From contig CBFFRP010000271.1 in assembly GCA_965644295.1 (NCBI GenBank), positions 1-64,000 of the forward strand: 64,000 nt of DNA, read 5' to 3'. Positions 1 to 12,000 of this stretch are shown one piece after another. Position numbers and translations under genes: made by a program. The stretch's first letter is position 1; each line of letters begins with the position of its first letter. The notes beneath the pieces were generated by a model. The model did not search any database, was not told the origin of the DNA, and saw only the letters and a program-made list of their open reading frames with translations. Source of the stretch: Paraphysomonas bandaiensis. Taxonomy: Eukaryota > Chrysophyceae.

Positions 1-149
1 ATTAATGACACGCATCATCACCCACCGACTTCTTCAAATCTGGGAAGACGACGATGTTCTACACCCGGCAAAACACACGGCTACAGGTGGAGACATGGCA
101 CAGACACTGCCATCCTTCGCTTACTAGCGGCCACCGAACTGGCAATTAT

Positions 150-350
150 TTAATACCAAACTACATATATTGAAAGTCTTCCTTTTTGGCAGTAGTAGGA
201 GTTAAAAATCTGCACCAGGGTAGTGGCTAGTTGAATGCTAGATAGACAAACTAGTTAGACCTCTATCTATAACTAATCAGTGCAAACTCTATTATCCTAC
301 AGAAGCTGCTTGTGCGTCACCGCAGGACAAAGGTGCGACCATTTCAGTTC
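150..350 (-). repeat. Dispersed repeat family A, partial copy
   Basis: This stretch is the reverse complement of the right-hand part of the repeat seen at 3040-3300, 31545-31735 and 26879-27065. Shared landmarks are the ATATTGAAAGTCTT end, the block reading TTAAAAATCTGCACCA, the paired ACTAGTTAGACC and TAACTAATCAG segments, and the hairpin-like core around GCTGCTTGTGCGTC. No coding potential is evident. It looks like a truncated copy of a non-autonomous mobile repeat, but its class is unknown. Confidence 0.7.
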
Positions 351-1254
351 TTAATAATGTTGATTGCGAGTTTCGATATTGTTTTGTGTCCTAGGACTCT
401 TTGGCGCGTGTTATCAGGCGTATCTCCTTGGAATGAGACTCCACAGGGCTTTGTGGTGGTACCGGGGTTTATGTAGTAAGGTCGTGAGTGTACCGAGTGC
501 TAGGTGGAGAAATGGAATATGAATGTGAATGTGGCGCTGTCTCAGTGCACTGTTTGGGCCTCGAGCATAGGTAGAGTTGCCGGAGACGGAGTCGTTGTCG
601 TGGGCGGGAATTTTTTTTACGGTCCTGACGGGTGCCTTAAGTTCTTCAAACAATATGTGACTAGCACAACCACATCCAACCAGTTGCAACTCATCGAATA
701 AGTAATCTCCTAGTGACTCAGCAGTGTAGTTCATCTTGCACATCACAGCAAAGTAGGCTGTACCTCATTGGCATCGGTCCATTCAGTATATTCTCATTGT
801 TGTTGGTGAAGCCTTGCATACGTACTTCAAAGTACCAAATGAAGTACAACTCACATCAACAAGAAGAAGAATTGATATTTAGTTGCGTGCTGGGGCATTT
901 CTTTCGTTCCACTTACTACGATTTTAATTTTTACATTTTACTACGGTTTCAATTTTTTTTTACATTACTACGATTTCAATTTTTACATTACTACGATTAT
1001 TTCAATTTTCAAGCCAAATTTCGGATATTTCTCCTTTTTTACATTTAAGTTTACTAGTATTTGTTATTTAATCGTGTTTATAATATGTTAATCGCAATAC
1101 TTAGCGCTTAATCTATATATAAACACAGAATGAACACCTGTATGGACTTCATTTATACGGCTTTTTCTGATGAACTACCTTATAAACTACCGTATAATAG
1201 CGGCGACTTCGATCTTGGATCATGCATGAGCTTTGCTGCAGCAAAAGCGGGAGA
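351..1254. other. No recognised gene
   Basis: Open stretches exist on both strands around 414-746 (up to 110 codons) but match no family I recognise and have no convincing splice or start context. From about 900 to 1070 the DNA is T-rich, with a short degenerate repeat of the type TTTTACATTACTACGATTTCAA seen several times. A TATA-like run (TCTATATATAAA) lies near 1112. Confidence 0.5.
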
Positions 1255-1545
1255 AGCAGACGTCAATTATGACTCAACCAACTCGGATTCGACACAAGCG
1301 AAAAGCCTGTATGCTGAAATTCGATGTGAAGTAAACTTATCCAGATGGCAGCAGAAGTCCCGTGCATGGTTCTATTGCAAGCCTGATCGTTTATACTCAA
1401 CAAAACATCTAATCGCGCTTATAAAGCAGGATAAAACTCAGATGACAAGATTACCAATATATCGACTCGAACAGTATTAGAACGCGAAAAACTACCTATG
1501 CTAAGCGAAAATGAAGGTAATAACTACCTATGTGGTAAGTCATTT
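1255..1545 (+). pseudogene. Relic of a Copia gag N-terminus
   Basis: The plus-strand translation around 1264-1480 shares several blocks, in order, with the start of the intact Copia gag-pol at 53.9-59.6 kb. These are YDSTxSDST, then SRWQ(Q/K)K(S/C)RAWFY and later YRLEQY. Downstream of the in-frame stop near 1480 the pattern of the gag continues in other frames (KxxxTTY near 1515-1535), so the copy is broken by stops and shifts. An open frame begins at 1130, but its first ~40 codons do not belong to gag and are probably chance. I see this as a dead fragment of a related but older Copia family. Confidence 0.75.
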
Positions 1546-2734
1546 CGAGCTCTATGAAAGCGACATTAAGTATTTTTGATTCGGAGGAAAGGGGTCGTAT
1601 TTCATATGTATGTATGGTGTGTTAAGTATGCATATGTATTATGGTCATGTTGTGCGTGTTGTAAGCACTGCTCGTGCTGTGTTTTTGCGGTGAAGTGTGA
1701 TAGGTTAAAGGTTCAGGAGGGATCAAAGCAGGGGGAATGGAAAGTGTTCTAGCGTGCACAATCAAACGATGTCCACACGAGTCCACTCACCTCAATCTAC
1801 TGCCTTGTGATCAAACACTGTCATGAAGACATTTGCGTCCTTCCTGAAAGGCAGTTATAAGCCTGAAACTCTGAACCACATAGTAAGAGTGTCTTCTGAG
1901 TGCGGTATGACCTCTGTAGCATTCGGATGTATGTGTGTGTGTGTCTGTATGATATATATATGTATATATATATGTATGTATGTCTGTGTTCTCAGGATGT
2001 GTGAATCTATGTCGTAGTTATTCATTTTATCATTTCAGTATAGTTTGTAGGTTACTGTAGTCATCATGAAAAACCTGTTCGCTATGCTCAACACCTATGT
2101 CAGTTTGTTGCTGCATAACCTGCATGATGACGTGTGCATGTGGGGCTGTTTTTGTATAGAAATAGTGATGTTTGTACGACTGTTACAACCAGCAGAGTTC
2201 GAAATGCTTGTCTTGTGAATTTTTAACTAATCATGCTATATGTGTGGTATGCTATGTGTGATACGCTATATAGCTATATGTAGCATTTAACATTCTATGC
2301 ACTCACACTTATTACTACATAACTTACGTTATATACCTCATCATTATAGCATACAAATCACACACTATACACATATATAACACCACACGCAGCGTTTGTA
2401 CTGATTCCTCTCTAGCTGCAGATAGAAGGAATTAGATATCAATGTAGTACATTCACATTCATCCACACCTTCTGATATCTCTATATGTATGTGTATTACC
2501 TGCATATTGTATGGCATATACGTCATAAGCACGGTCTATATGACACGAATATGACGTATGTAAGGTATATGCACACATAAGGTCCATTCATCTTGTTATG
2601 AGGCTTCTGGTACTCTCTGTGTGGTCTTCATATTCCTGTGGAGCGCAATGGACTCTAACTTCTCTCATTCATTATCGTTGGAGTCGGGTGCCTGAGCAAT
2701 GGAAATGTAGACAGCAATGGAAACGCCCAAGAGT
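1546..2734. other. No gene; simple repeats
   Basis: AT-rich sequence with a TG-rich then TATATG/TATG microsatellite at about 1928-1985 and loosely repeated GCTATATGTGTG-type words at 2230-2290. No open frame here resembles a known protein. Confidence 0.5.
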
Positions 2735-3412
2735 GCTCGCACTTTTTCGTGTTGTTCTGGGGGATAAGTACCGGAGAGATTCTCTCTGGGAAACTAACGT
2801 GAGCCGCAAACATATAGTCAGCAGATATTCTTTTCTGCCCACTCATAGCCGAATGCTTATGTGGTACAAGGGACACCAATAAGTGTCAATTGTGTAGACG
2901 TCTTTCAACCCTGAAGAATAAACAGGTATCCGGGAATGGGCCCACCTCAAGGGCATCCGGAACAGGGCTCACCTCAGGGGTAGTATCCGGGGTATTGGGC
3001 TGCCTGCTGAAGTCAAGCATCCGGGATGTTCGCCTTAAGAACTGGTCGCACCTTGGTGCTTGCGGCGACGCACAAGCAGCTTCCGTTGCGTTAAATAGTA
3101 GGATTAAAAAGTGTATACTGATTAGTTACAGGTAGAGGTCTATAACTAGTTTGTCTAGCATTCATCTAGCTACTAAAAGTTGGTGCAGGTTTTTAACGCC
3201 TATTGCTAATATAATAAGACCTTCAATATATACCTTGGTGCAGATTTTTAACGCCTCTACTGCTAAATAAGAAGACTTTCAATATATGTAGTTTAGTAGG
3301 ATAATAGAGTGAGTTATGGGTAGAGGTCTAAATAGTCTCTCTAGCATTCAGCTAGCCACTACATTGGTGCAGATTTTTAACGACTATTGCTAAATAATAA
3401 GACTTCAATATG
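2735..3412 (+). repeat. Dispersed repeat family A, near full-length copy plus extra ends
   Basis: This copy starts near CTCGCACTTTTTCGTG and runs through recognisable blocks: GGGGGATAAGTACCGGAGA, AACTAACGTGAGCCG, CCCACTCATAGCC, GTGTAGACGTCTTT, AATAAACAGGT, GGTATTGGGCTGCCTGCTGA, and GGTCGCACCTTGGTGCTTGC. It ends in an AACGCCTATTGCTAA.. AATAAGAC..TTCAATATA module. That end module is repeated three times (near 3183, 3237 and 3365), suggesting insertion of further partial copies. Related copies lie at 8591, 18395 plus 26485, 30988, 36565 (minus), 51540 and 51905. No protein is encoded; an SINE, MITE or solo-LTR origin is possible. Confidence 0.75.
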
Positions 3413-3484
3413 CTTGTTAAATTGTTACATTAGTTCTGACTCTAACAATGCAGATTTAAGCTTAGTAATAGTAAGAAGTAAGAA

Positions 3485-3705
3485 GGGTGTTGTGATTATG
3501 AAAGCGTAAGTAAGTGATGAACACAGTAACGTACTAGAAAAGTGAATAATAATGCAGAACATAACTATCGCACACTCAACGGAATAGAGTTAGAAGTATA
3601 ACAACTGACAATGACGATAGTTGTGATGACGATCCAGTATCTTCAAAAGATACAATCATTAATTCAGTTCATGATATATTTCATTGAACATCATATTATA
3701 ATATA
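3485..3705 (-). repeat. Degenerate LTR related to the Copia LTR
   Basis: The sequence aligns by eye along most of its length with the 265-bp LTRs at 53899 and 59372. Shared blocks in order include GTTGTGATTAT, GTAAGTAATGAACAC-like, CAACGGAATAG, TTAGAAGTAT, ATGACGAT and AATTCAGTTCATG followed by ATATTTCATTGAA. Many substitutions and indels separate them, so this is an old solo LTR or fragment in the same orientation as the young Copia element (minus). Confidence 0.65.
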
Positions 3706-4640
3706 TTAAAGATCTGATTATTACATGAGAGAACTTATTGCATTTATCTATCTATTACTCCAGCATTGAACGTAATAACTCACATACGTAACGACTACGG
3801 GTGATTGAGCCTCGCCATCATGACTAACATTGCTGGTCTTAATTGTCATCCCTCATGTGCACAGGTGATGTAGGGTAGGAATTATCTTCTTACAACACTC
3901 TTCACTTAACTTACTTATCTTACTCTTTACTTCGCTACTTCTTAAATTTCAACTCAACTACGATATCAACTCTCTACGATATCTAAAAATCCATATCCTT
4001 CTATATATATAAAGATCTGATTATTACAGGAGAGAACTACTTTGTTAAGCTATCTACGACTTTAGACTAGTGGTAGCAGAGTTGATAAATACTGAGTTGT
4101 CTCGGGACTGCTTGTGCATTGCTGCAAGCACCTTGGTGCAACCATCCCTAATTCTTCTACCTATATCCCCATAGTTAATTCTAGAAGCGGTTTCCCAGCC
4201 TTAAATAGCTAGTTTTCTACTTCCAGAAATAATCATATAGAAATCCCTTAACATCCTGCTATCTACTCCTATATCATCCTACAGAATACCTACGTATACC
4301 ATCATAATACTGTACGGGTTACCAAAAACGTCCGTGAGACCCGTATACACAGATAGTCACGGTACACTCCAACCCTATATCTGGCCTTAATACTCGTATC
4401 TTCTAATCTAATCATAACTACTATCTACATCTCATCTCATTCTACAACCCACATCACTTACTTCATCTTATTCTTAAGCCATAACAGCCTCCTAAATCAC
4501 CCATACTTGTCATAATACCCAATTTTGCTACACATATGCTATCTTATATTAGGATGAATCCTAATATTAATCCAACCAATTAATAATAATAATTTTAAAT
4601 ATCATTTAAAAAACAATTAACTTAATTGACAATGCAACTA
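3706..4640. other. No gene; repeat scraps
   Basis: The words AAAGATCTGATTATTACA(T/G)GAGAGAACT occur at about 3709 and 4010 and, in a variant, at 9702. A fragment of the family A core (GACTGCTTGTGCATTGCTGCAAGCACC) is at 4107-4140 and recurs at 9817. The rest is AT-rich. It includes the 3' flank of the minus-strand gene that ends at 4641. Confidence 0.5.
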
Positions 4641-5987
4641 TTAGCTTATATCGTTCATATCTGAGGTAACAGATGATCCATAGTTGGATATTCCATTCTC
4701 AGCTTTAAGTTTACAATTATTAAGGTTATACCGCTGCAGAGCAATTTGATACATGCACCCACCAAGCAAACCAAAAATAATTAGAGTAAAAACCATTCCT
4801 ACTCGAGTCATGGAACCGAAGAAGAAAAAGCCAAAACCATTGCCCACGAAGAAGAAAAAATATAGCATAGCGAATGCATCTTCAGATTTGTTTGGAATAG
4901 TTCCGTACATATCCGCAACAATTGCTTTGTTCAAACTCTCCCACACACCTAGAGTAACTCCTTCCAGCATGAGATACGGACATATGCATCGCCATGTTCC
5001 AAGCTCATCATCGGGAACCAAGAGAAGGACAATCCCCAGTGCAACAATGCACGCTCCTGCGATGAATATAACCAACTGCTTGCCTACATAGGCTATAAGA
5101 GTAGACGAAATCATGGAAAGAAAAGCTGCACATATGACAACTGATGCAGCAAGGACACCGACGTATGAATGACCAAGTACTTCAGAGTGTGCGATGATCG
5201 TGCCATATACATACGATGATACGAAACTCAGTGATAGCCCGCTGGCAAGCTGGAACCATCCAATAAAAAAAAAATACTGATCTTCCACTATGATGAATGA
5301 ACTTTTGACAGCATCCGATAAAGTAAATCGTAGCATTATGCTTTCGCTAGCTACAAGGCCTAAATCACTCACGCGACATATCAAGACACAAGATATTACC
5401 GACATTGTGGAATACAGGGAAAATACTGGAATAGGACCTATAGCTGGAAAAGAAAAAAATATACCAGTAGCGCTTATCTTCAGTAAGACCTCTAGACATA
5501 GGAAGATGCTCGCAAAAATTGATACAAATTTGGCGTTGCATGTTTCAAGTTCGATCCCACTACCTGAGGAGTACAGAGCAGCGGCCGTACTGAAGTACTT
5601 TCCTTGTGCTGTCCATTGTAACCCACTCGCTGCACCTCCCACTGCACTTGACACAATGAAAATAAACCATGCAGAGTCAGGAAAGATAAGTGAAATCAAA
5701 AAACCAAATACAAACACGCAATTTCCAACAAGCCCAACGATCATTGTAAACTTAGGGCCGTACAGCTGGACAAAGTTTCCTGCAACGAGAAAAGCGCAAA
5801 TCGCATTGCAAATGTATAGTGTCCCATTAGAATAGCGACTGAGGGCGCCCGGAAACTCCGTTGACGAATATGCAACACAAGACATCACAGTTGCATGACA
5901 TAACGAAAACGACAAAGAAAATAATATATAATCTCTTAATTGTTGTTCTGGTAGTGTCTGCAGAAGCGGTGTCACATACTGCGGCAT
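4641..5987 (-). CDS. UNC93-like major facilitator family membrane protein
   Basis: The 448-codon single-exon reading frame encodes a very hydrophobic protein with about 11-12 membrane segments. The segment around residues 112-132 carries GGAASGLQWTAQGKYF. This fits the Ala/Gly-rich WTAQG(N/K)Y motif that is characteristic of UNC-93/UNC93A-type proteins of the major facilitator superfamily. An early proline/tyrosine-containing first loop and a C-terminal hydrophilic tail of about 35 residues also fit. Family members regulate ion channels or traffic receptors, and many protist members have no known substrate, so I assign only the family. The start codon chosen is the first ATG of the frame, 11 codons before a conserved-looking LRDYILFSLSFS segment. 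The gene is divergent from the EctD-like gene (start 6713), with 725 bp between the two starts. Confidence 0.82.
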   Translation of the reverse strand: MPQYVTPLLQTLPEQQLRDYILFSLSFSLCHATVMSCVAYSSTEFPGALSRYSNGTLYICNAICAFLVAGNFVQLYGPKFTMIVGLVGNCVFVFGFLISLIFPDSAWFIFIVSSAVGGAASGLQWTAQGKYFSTAAALYSSGSGIELETCNAKFVSIFASIFLCLEVLLKISATGIFFSFPAIGPIPVFSLYSTMSVISCVLICRVSDLGLVASESIMLRFTLSDAVKSSFIIVEDQYFFFIGWFQLASGLSLSFVSSYVYGTIIAHSEVLGHSYVGVLAASVVICAAFLSMISSTLIAYVGKQLVIFIAGACIVALGIVLLLVPDDELGTWRCICPYLMLEGVTLGVWESLNKAIVADMYGTIPNKSEDAFAMLYFFFFVGNGFGFFFFGSMTRVGMVFTLIIFGLLGGCMYQIALQRYNLNNCKLKAENGISNYGSSVTSDMNDIS

Positions 5988-6712
5988 GAATCACTAAATT
6001 TCTCTTTTAATTCGGTGTTGTCGAGACTACTTCCATCAATGTCTCTGGAAGAATAGACATAAGCGCAGCGCTCTCCATATGCGTGGACCTTACATTTCCT
6101 TATGATTTTTTACCCCTACTGGAAATACTTCGTACCATAAATAAGGAAGTGCGCTGGTTTTGTTTTTTAGAAGCGCTTTTTGATCAATAAGCGCGCTTTT
6201 TTGGGGTGCCCTTATTATTGATCGAAAAATTGCCGACCACAGCCTAATAAAAAACTCCCTCATCTAGGTCGTGCTGGTGTATGCCTAGTATTTCGAACAC
6301 TTTTTTTTATTTAGCTACGTAGCAACCGCCAACCATAACTATCATATTGAAAATCCTGTAGAATATGGTAAAAACCCTCCAACCCGAGGCAGAAATTTCC
6401 AGGCACACATTCCTCCTGTATTACAATATAATACAATATATAATACTGTACATTTAGGATCCGGGAATGTAGGATTGCTACTTGTACTCGCTCAGAGTAC
6501 AAATAGAGTACAACACTGTGTATGGGCTAATAGATATGAGTGCACTGCGTCCACTGGATCCTCCTATTAGATATAAAGAAGAATAGAAGGTGACACTAAC
6601 AGAATCGAAGGTGTTCTGGAATAATCAAATGGTTGGCGCATAATATTTCACATACAATACAGTAGCTTACCTCACAATTCGGAGTTCGTAATAAGTTTAT
6701 ATATTCTCAGTT
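5988..6712. promoter_or_regulatory. Divergent intergenic region between UNC93-like and EctD-like genes
   Basis: No gene is visible. The region must hold the upstream signals for both divergent genes. It includes a T-rich stretch with repeated AAGCGC words (6165-6210), an 8-T run at 6302 and a TATAT run at 6697-6704, 9-16 nt before the EctD-like ATG. No specific factor site can be named. Confidence 0.4.
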
Positions 6713-7801
6713 ATGACCCGTTTTCACAACACCATCCTTACCGCCCTTTTGTCTTTCGTGTTTGGGTTGGAGAATACGCATGTGCTTGACCACTGCCAGT
6801 GCAATGTCCACTTCGATGATATCTACTACTCCCGTGTCTCGATCGAGAACGAAGTATCGTTGTGCCCTCGTCGAAATCCAGTGGTATGGAGTTCGGATAG
6901 GAATAGTGTGAACGATGGACTGACAGCCGATCAATTGGATTTCTACGACGAATACGGCTACATCGTGCTTCCTTCGTTGTTCTCAAAAGTTGAAATCAAT
7001 GAACTGTTGCATAACATTACAGATATCTATCTACCTGACATCTCACACCGCAAAGATTTGCTAGTGATGGAACAGAATGGACAGGACGTTCGTTCCGCGT
7101 TCGAATACCATAAACACCCTGTCTTCCAGGAAATTATATCAGATTCTCGAATTCTGAGTAAAGTAGAGCAAATTTTGAACAGCCATGCTTACATTCATCA
7201 GTCACGTATCAACTTTCAAAAGGCTTTCACTGGTCAGGGGTTTTCGTGGCACAGTGACTTTGAAACATGGCATTGTGAAGACGGTATGCCTCTCCCCAGA
7301 GCATTGTCGGCAGTAATTATGCTCGATGACACGTTTGCCTTTAACGGAGCGCTTATGGTAGTTCCTGGGTCACATAAATCTTATGCTGTGTCAGTGGGAG
7401 AAACTCCGGAGAGAAACTGGGAAACATCTCTCGTTGACCAGAGAGTTGGTGGACCGAGTGGACAGCAGCTAAAATGCCTATTTGAGGGTGCTTCGCGTTT
7501 GACATCTCGCCAAACTGGTGTGAATACTTGCGAAGACTCCTCTAGCACCCCAGCATCGAGCAAGCCTACCCATGGAGTTCAGTACGTTGAAGGTCTTGCG
7601 GGTACAGTATTTTTCTTTGATTCGAACTTGATGCACGGCTCGCACAGTAACATCAGTCCGCTTGACCGAAGAAGCCTGTATATGGTTTATAACAGTATGG
7701 AGAACCAGCTGAAAGACGAGCCTTATTGTGCTCCTAACACACGACCAGAACGACTGGCCACAAGGGATCCTGTGTGGATTCATGATATCAAGCGCGATTA
7801 G
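6713..7801 (+). CDS. Ectoine hydroxylase-like (EctD) Fe(II)/2-oxoglutarate dioxygenase
   Basis: The 362-residue protein belongs to the PhyH dioxygenase superfamily and carries the EctD signature at residues 177-192, FSWHSDFETWHCEDGM, which in bacteria is nearly unique to ectoine hydroxylase. The Fe ligands are visible as His180, Asp182 and His308 (MHGS), and the 2-oxoglutarate-binding Arg is 11 residues later at 319. HQSRIN at 162-167, a PxxRRxPVV-like segment at 52-58, PGSH at 218-221 and FFDxNxMHGS at 301-310 also follow EctD order. EctD converts ectoine to the compatible solute 5-hydroxyectoine. Differences from bacterial EctD are a hydrophobic N-terminus (residues 7-19, possible signal or transit peptide) and a Ser/Thr-rich insertion at about 258-290. 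Intronless. No ectA/B/C neighbour is present, so the substrate is inferred, not shown. Confidence 0.85.
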   Translation: MTRFHNTILTALLSFVFGLENTHVLDHCQCNVHFDDIYYSRVSIENEVSLCPRRNPVVWSSDRNSVNDGLTADQLDFYDEYGYIVLPSLFSKVEINELLHNITDIYLPDISHRKDLLVMEQNGQDVRSAFEYHKHPVFQEIISDSRILSKVEQILNSHAYIHQSRINFQKAFTGQGFSWHSDFETWHCEDGMPLPRALSAVIMLDDTFAFNGALMVVPGSHKSYAVSVGETPERNWETSLVDQRVGGPSGQQLKCLFEGASRLTSRQTGVNTCEDSSSTPASSKPTHGVQYVEGLAGTVFFFDSNLMHGSHSNISPLDRRSLYMVYNSMENQLKDEPYCAPNTRPERLATRDPVWIHDIKRD

Positions 7802-8590
7802 GCGCCTGGTGCTGAAATAGAACAGCGAGTTGTGTTTCTCAATCGAGAAATTAGTTTTTAAGCTATAGGACTGACGTACATCTTTGCGCGGTCTGCATGA
7901 GTGTTTGTCCTTCACCTTGCTTCCATTGACTTAAGTCCTTGATTATTTTGTACGCTACGAAAATTTCTCGCGTTTTGCTTCGCTAAAGTTTAATAATTTT
8001 AATAATTTTGATAAAATGATGGTGTAAAAAAGTGAAGCAACTGATACTGATCATGTAGTGAAATGATGGTATCTATAATTTTAATTGGTTTTATCGCACT
8101 AGTTGTTATGTTTACCTTATGAATGTATTGTTAAATGCTGCAGTTTAAGGTTTTCGAATTGTATCTGTTGGTAATGAATTCATTAGCTGAATACAGAATT
8201 ACATGGACTCGATTGATTGCTACGAGTTACGTTGGACTAACTGACTAGCTAATGTATAGTGACTGTATAAGATCGTGCTTGTCCGTTTTGTCCAATGTTG
8301 TAAATCATTTAAATGAATGATATATGAAGCTATTATTGTATAACGATAAGGATGAAGAAGTGTAGGTATCTGTATGATATGAGAAGTAAATAGTGGTCAT
8401 GATCAGATCAAAGGATATAAGTATGAAGGGTTGGAATGTACAGGGACCTACATGCAGACAAAACGAATGTTTATGTAACATGGTTACCCGTACCCCATAC
8501 ACTATTATGCTAGGTTACATAGGTATTCTGTACGGTGTTAGGTACAGAATAGCAGTGTAGGTAGTACCCTCAACAAAGTCGAATTTTCAC
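7802..8590. other. No recognised gene
   Basis: AT-rich 3' flank of the EctD-like gene and unique-looking DNA. The segment 8480-8560 shares short words (GGTTACCCGTAC, TAGGTATTCTGTACGG) with 4265-4330 in inverted sense, so a decayed repeat may be present. No coding frame of interest. Confidence 0.45.
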
Positions 8591-8950
8591 CTTTTCGTGG
8601 AGTTCTGGGGGAAAAGTACCGGATATGAACTTCTCCGGGAAACTATCGTGAGCTATCGTGAGTTAGATAGTTAGCAGATAATTTTCTTCCCACTCAAGCA
8701 CAAATGCTTGTGTGGTTGAAGGGACACCAATAAGTGTCACTTGTGTAGACAAGCATGCGGTGTATGGGTCGACCTCATGGACATCCGGGTTATTGGGCTG
8801 CCTGCTGAAATCAAGCATCCGCGCTGTTCACCGTAAGGACTCAAATATCCTGAAGTCAGCAGATGTCAGGTATATCAATATTCTGTTTGCTCACTGCGTT
8901 TTCTTTGATTATAGAGCGAAAGTGGTTTCACCTTTTGGTGCATTGCTATT
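8591..8950 (+). repeat. Dispersed repeat family A copy
   Basis: Blocks in the same order as the copy at 2735: TTTTCGTGGAGTTCTGGGG, AAGTACCGGA, GGGAAACTATCGTGAGC, CTTCCCACTCAAGCAC, GGACACCAATAAGTGTCAC, GTGTAGAC, GGTTATTGGGCTGCCTGCTG, AAGTCAGCAGATGTCAGGTA. It ends in a diverged core near 8925. Confidence 0.75.
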
Positions 8951-9095
8951 ATGAGAAATCCCGCGTAATCTTAGCGAAGGTGAACACGGTCGGAGCGTAA
9001 TCTATGCTGTCAGCTTCGTTGGTCCACGGGTAGGCGGGTGGTAAAATAAGCGCAAAATCTCGGTGTACCAGCGAGCCTATATTATGGCCACGCAC
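8951..9095 (+). repeat. Dispersed repeat family B copy
   Basis: This segment aligns by eye with 35706-35905. Shared parts are GA(G/C)AAATCCCG(C/T)GTAATCTT, GTGAACA(C/T)GG, GGGTGG, AGCGCAAA(A/-)TCT(C/T)GGTG and GTGTACCAGC(G/A)AGCCTA. The copy at 35.7 kb is longer by internal insertions. Function and class are unknown. Confidence 0.6.
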
Positions 9096-12000
9096 TCGGA
9101 ATGGGGAAATACTATTGACGAAGCGCTATGTTGTAAAAATAGTATTGCGATAGAGTATATTTTGTTCCCTGTATCCCTGGTTGAGAGAATATAATTATGG
9201 GGAATACGTATCAATTAATGATAATATGAGATAGATGATGTTGGTAATAAGTTTTACTAATCTTTTTTATATATATATTATATAATATAATATATGTGAG
9301 TTGTTGAAATACAGTTACTTAAGCTATTTCACCTTCCAAATATTGTATTCGGTAATGGTAAGTTTTAGTTGTTACTGCTTAAAGTTCTAGTATAGTACAA
9401 CTATAATATTATAATATTATGATGATAACTATAATAAGACAAACAACACACTTAAAGCTATCTATTGCCACTCTGAACCATAAACAATCACTACTTCATA
9501 AGCTCTAGTTACACACTGTTACAAACACTAAATACGTGGTCAAATCAGTTGACCAGGTTTGGTCATGCCACAGACTTTTATGTCAAACTTTGATTGTCAT
9601 TGTAAAAATAACAATTACAAAAAATAGTAATTATATATCTAATTTTTTAGTGATTATAAAAAGTTTTCTTATTTTCCAGTGCTATTGTGGTAGGAATGTA
9701 TAAGAAAGTCTGATTATTACATGAGAACGGTTGGGTACAGAAACTAGTATTTATATCTATAGGCTGACTAAACTGGACTTGCTATGTACTACTAGTGGCG
9801 GGCAACAGTCTCAGGACTGCTTGTGCATTGCTGCGAGCACCATGGGTATACGTTCTAGTAGGAGAGAGATGGAGTATTTGGAGGAGTTATGTGGTAGGAA
9901 TGTATACTCATACAGAATCGTTATAAATAATACAGTATGTATATTCACCATACTATAGACTACTTTGAACTAGATTTGAAAGTCAACGAATAGCCAAATA
10001 TATTTAAACACTATATGGTATATATGGTATATATATACTAGTTGTACGTATTATACACATATACATCTATATATACGCGGCATATGTATTGAAAATATAA
10101 ATATTACTGTAGAATAGTCACAGCAATTATTATGTCATATATATATATTGTGTTTCGTTTGCGCTGTATACGACGTTCTAATTCGATTATTTCGTATACA
10201 GTAGATATGTATTATAATATATGCTATTTTCAAAATTATGTCTATTTCACTATTCGATACATATATATATTATTATGGTAAAAATCATGATATTATTGGT
10301 AATAATAATATATATTATAATAAGCAACGCCCATGTATGTATTTCAAGATAACATTTTATATAAAAAAGCATTTATATGAATCATTCTCTAGAGCATCTA
10401 GCTATATTATATAGCTAACTAGCTTAACTTTTAGCATATATATATATATAGCATTCATCGCTTATTTTGAATCCTCCCTGTAATGATATGGACCGTATGA
10501 CAACAACCCAGCGGTAAGTTACTTGAGGCACATAAAAGGTTATTAGTATATATAATATATATATATTATGATTATTATGTAAGCGTTATAATATTATTAC
10601 TATATATTATTATATATAAAATATATATTATAATATACACAGTAACTTCGTCAAAGAAAAGGACTAAAAGACAGCAATGGGAAATAGTGACAGAACCTAC
10701 AACAGAATGGTGGGTAGATCAAAGCACTCTCTCATTTGAGAATGTTGTGACCGGAAGACGTCGACATAGTAGTGGGATATAGTACAAAGAATAGCTCTAT
10801 ATATAATATTATGCTTGATGGAATAGCTTGAAGAACTGTATAATATATATGTATGTTGTGTAGTCGGTGACTTTTGTTGCTCTGTAAAACTGAAGTAATA
10901 TGCATGAAAGTAGTAAAACAATATTCTTCACACTATTAATAATATATTCATATATATAGTTACTTATTGTGCTTATATATATTTAAACCTTTTCCCGACC
11001 ATCATCAAAATTTTCACCTGTAGTTTATACATTTCACCAGGTTGTGGTATTACCTCGACTTATAATATCTATATTGTGATGATGTGTGCAGTAGTTTATA
11101 AATTATATATATATATTATATTATGACTGTTACAAAAACGATGGTACATGCACACAATAATGCTGGTAAATACAACATCACATCCGTGTAGAAAACAGTA
11201 TAGAGGAAGCATGACAACAAAGCCAGTAACAGCAGCAGTGAATGCAAGAATGGAAGTCGTTCTTTCAAATAGCAAGCCTAAAGTCGTATGATATAATTGT
11301 TATTCATTCAATGAGAGCATATATATTATTTAATAAACTGCCATACCTTCGGGTCAGCTCAGGTGTGCTTGACATACGACGTCACTTCTCTCCTTTCTCG
11401 GTTCTCAACTTGGGTCAATAGGATTATAATGTATCCAGCCACGCAGTATAATAATAAGGGCCTGTCCATTAGCATCAATACAAGGACAATTATAAATTCA
11501 TCCACGTGTGTGAAACCTTCGACTTTTTCGTACTGTTTGATCCACTATTTGACCGATTTAATGTCAAGATTATATATCGTTTGGAAAAGGACTTGAGGAA
11601 TACAGTACCACTTTGTTTGGATCCGTTCCTATTCAAGTTTCTATCCATTTATATCGGTTTTCCTTAAGGGAAAGCCTTTAAGAGATCTGTTTACCTCGGC
11701 AGTAGTTTGCCGCAGTGCAGAAGTATATTGTATATTAAGAAGGATATGCAACAGATTTAGATTACATCATACATGACAGGAAGTATACTCTTGTGATATA
11801 TATGCTCAGATTTTCCACATCACAATACTATAATGGTCATGGCATAAATATAGAATATATGACAGTTATTGACTATAATTTCCATTCGAATTGGTTTAAC
11901 CTGTACCTTATAGAACGTGTTTTTAGCTCAACGTTATATTCGTAATCTTGTAGGTAGTGGTTCAGTAAAAAAGGTTTGTTTATGTTGGGAAAGTTTAAAT

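Noticed and set aside
1130-1480. A complete small gene of 116 codons
   Set aside because: Only the later part matches Copia gag, and the match continues out of frame after the stop, so it is a relic.
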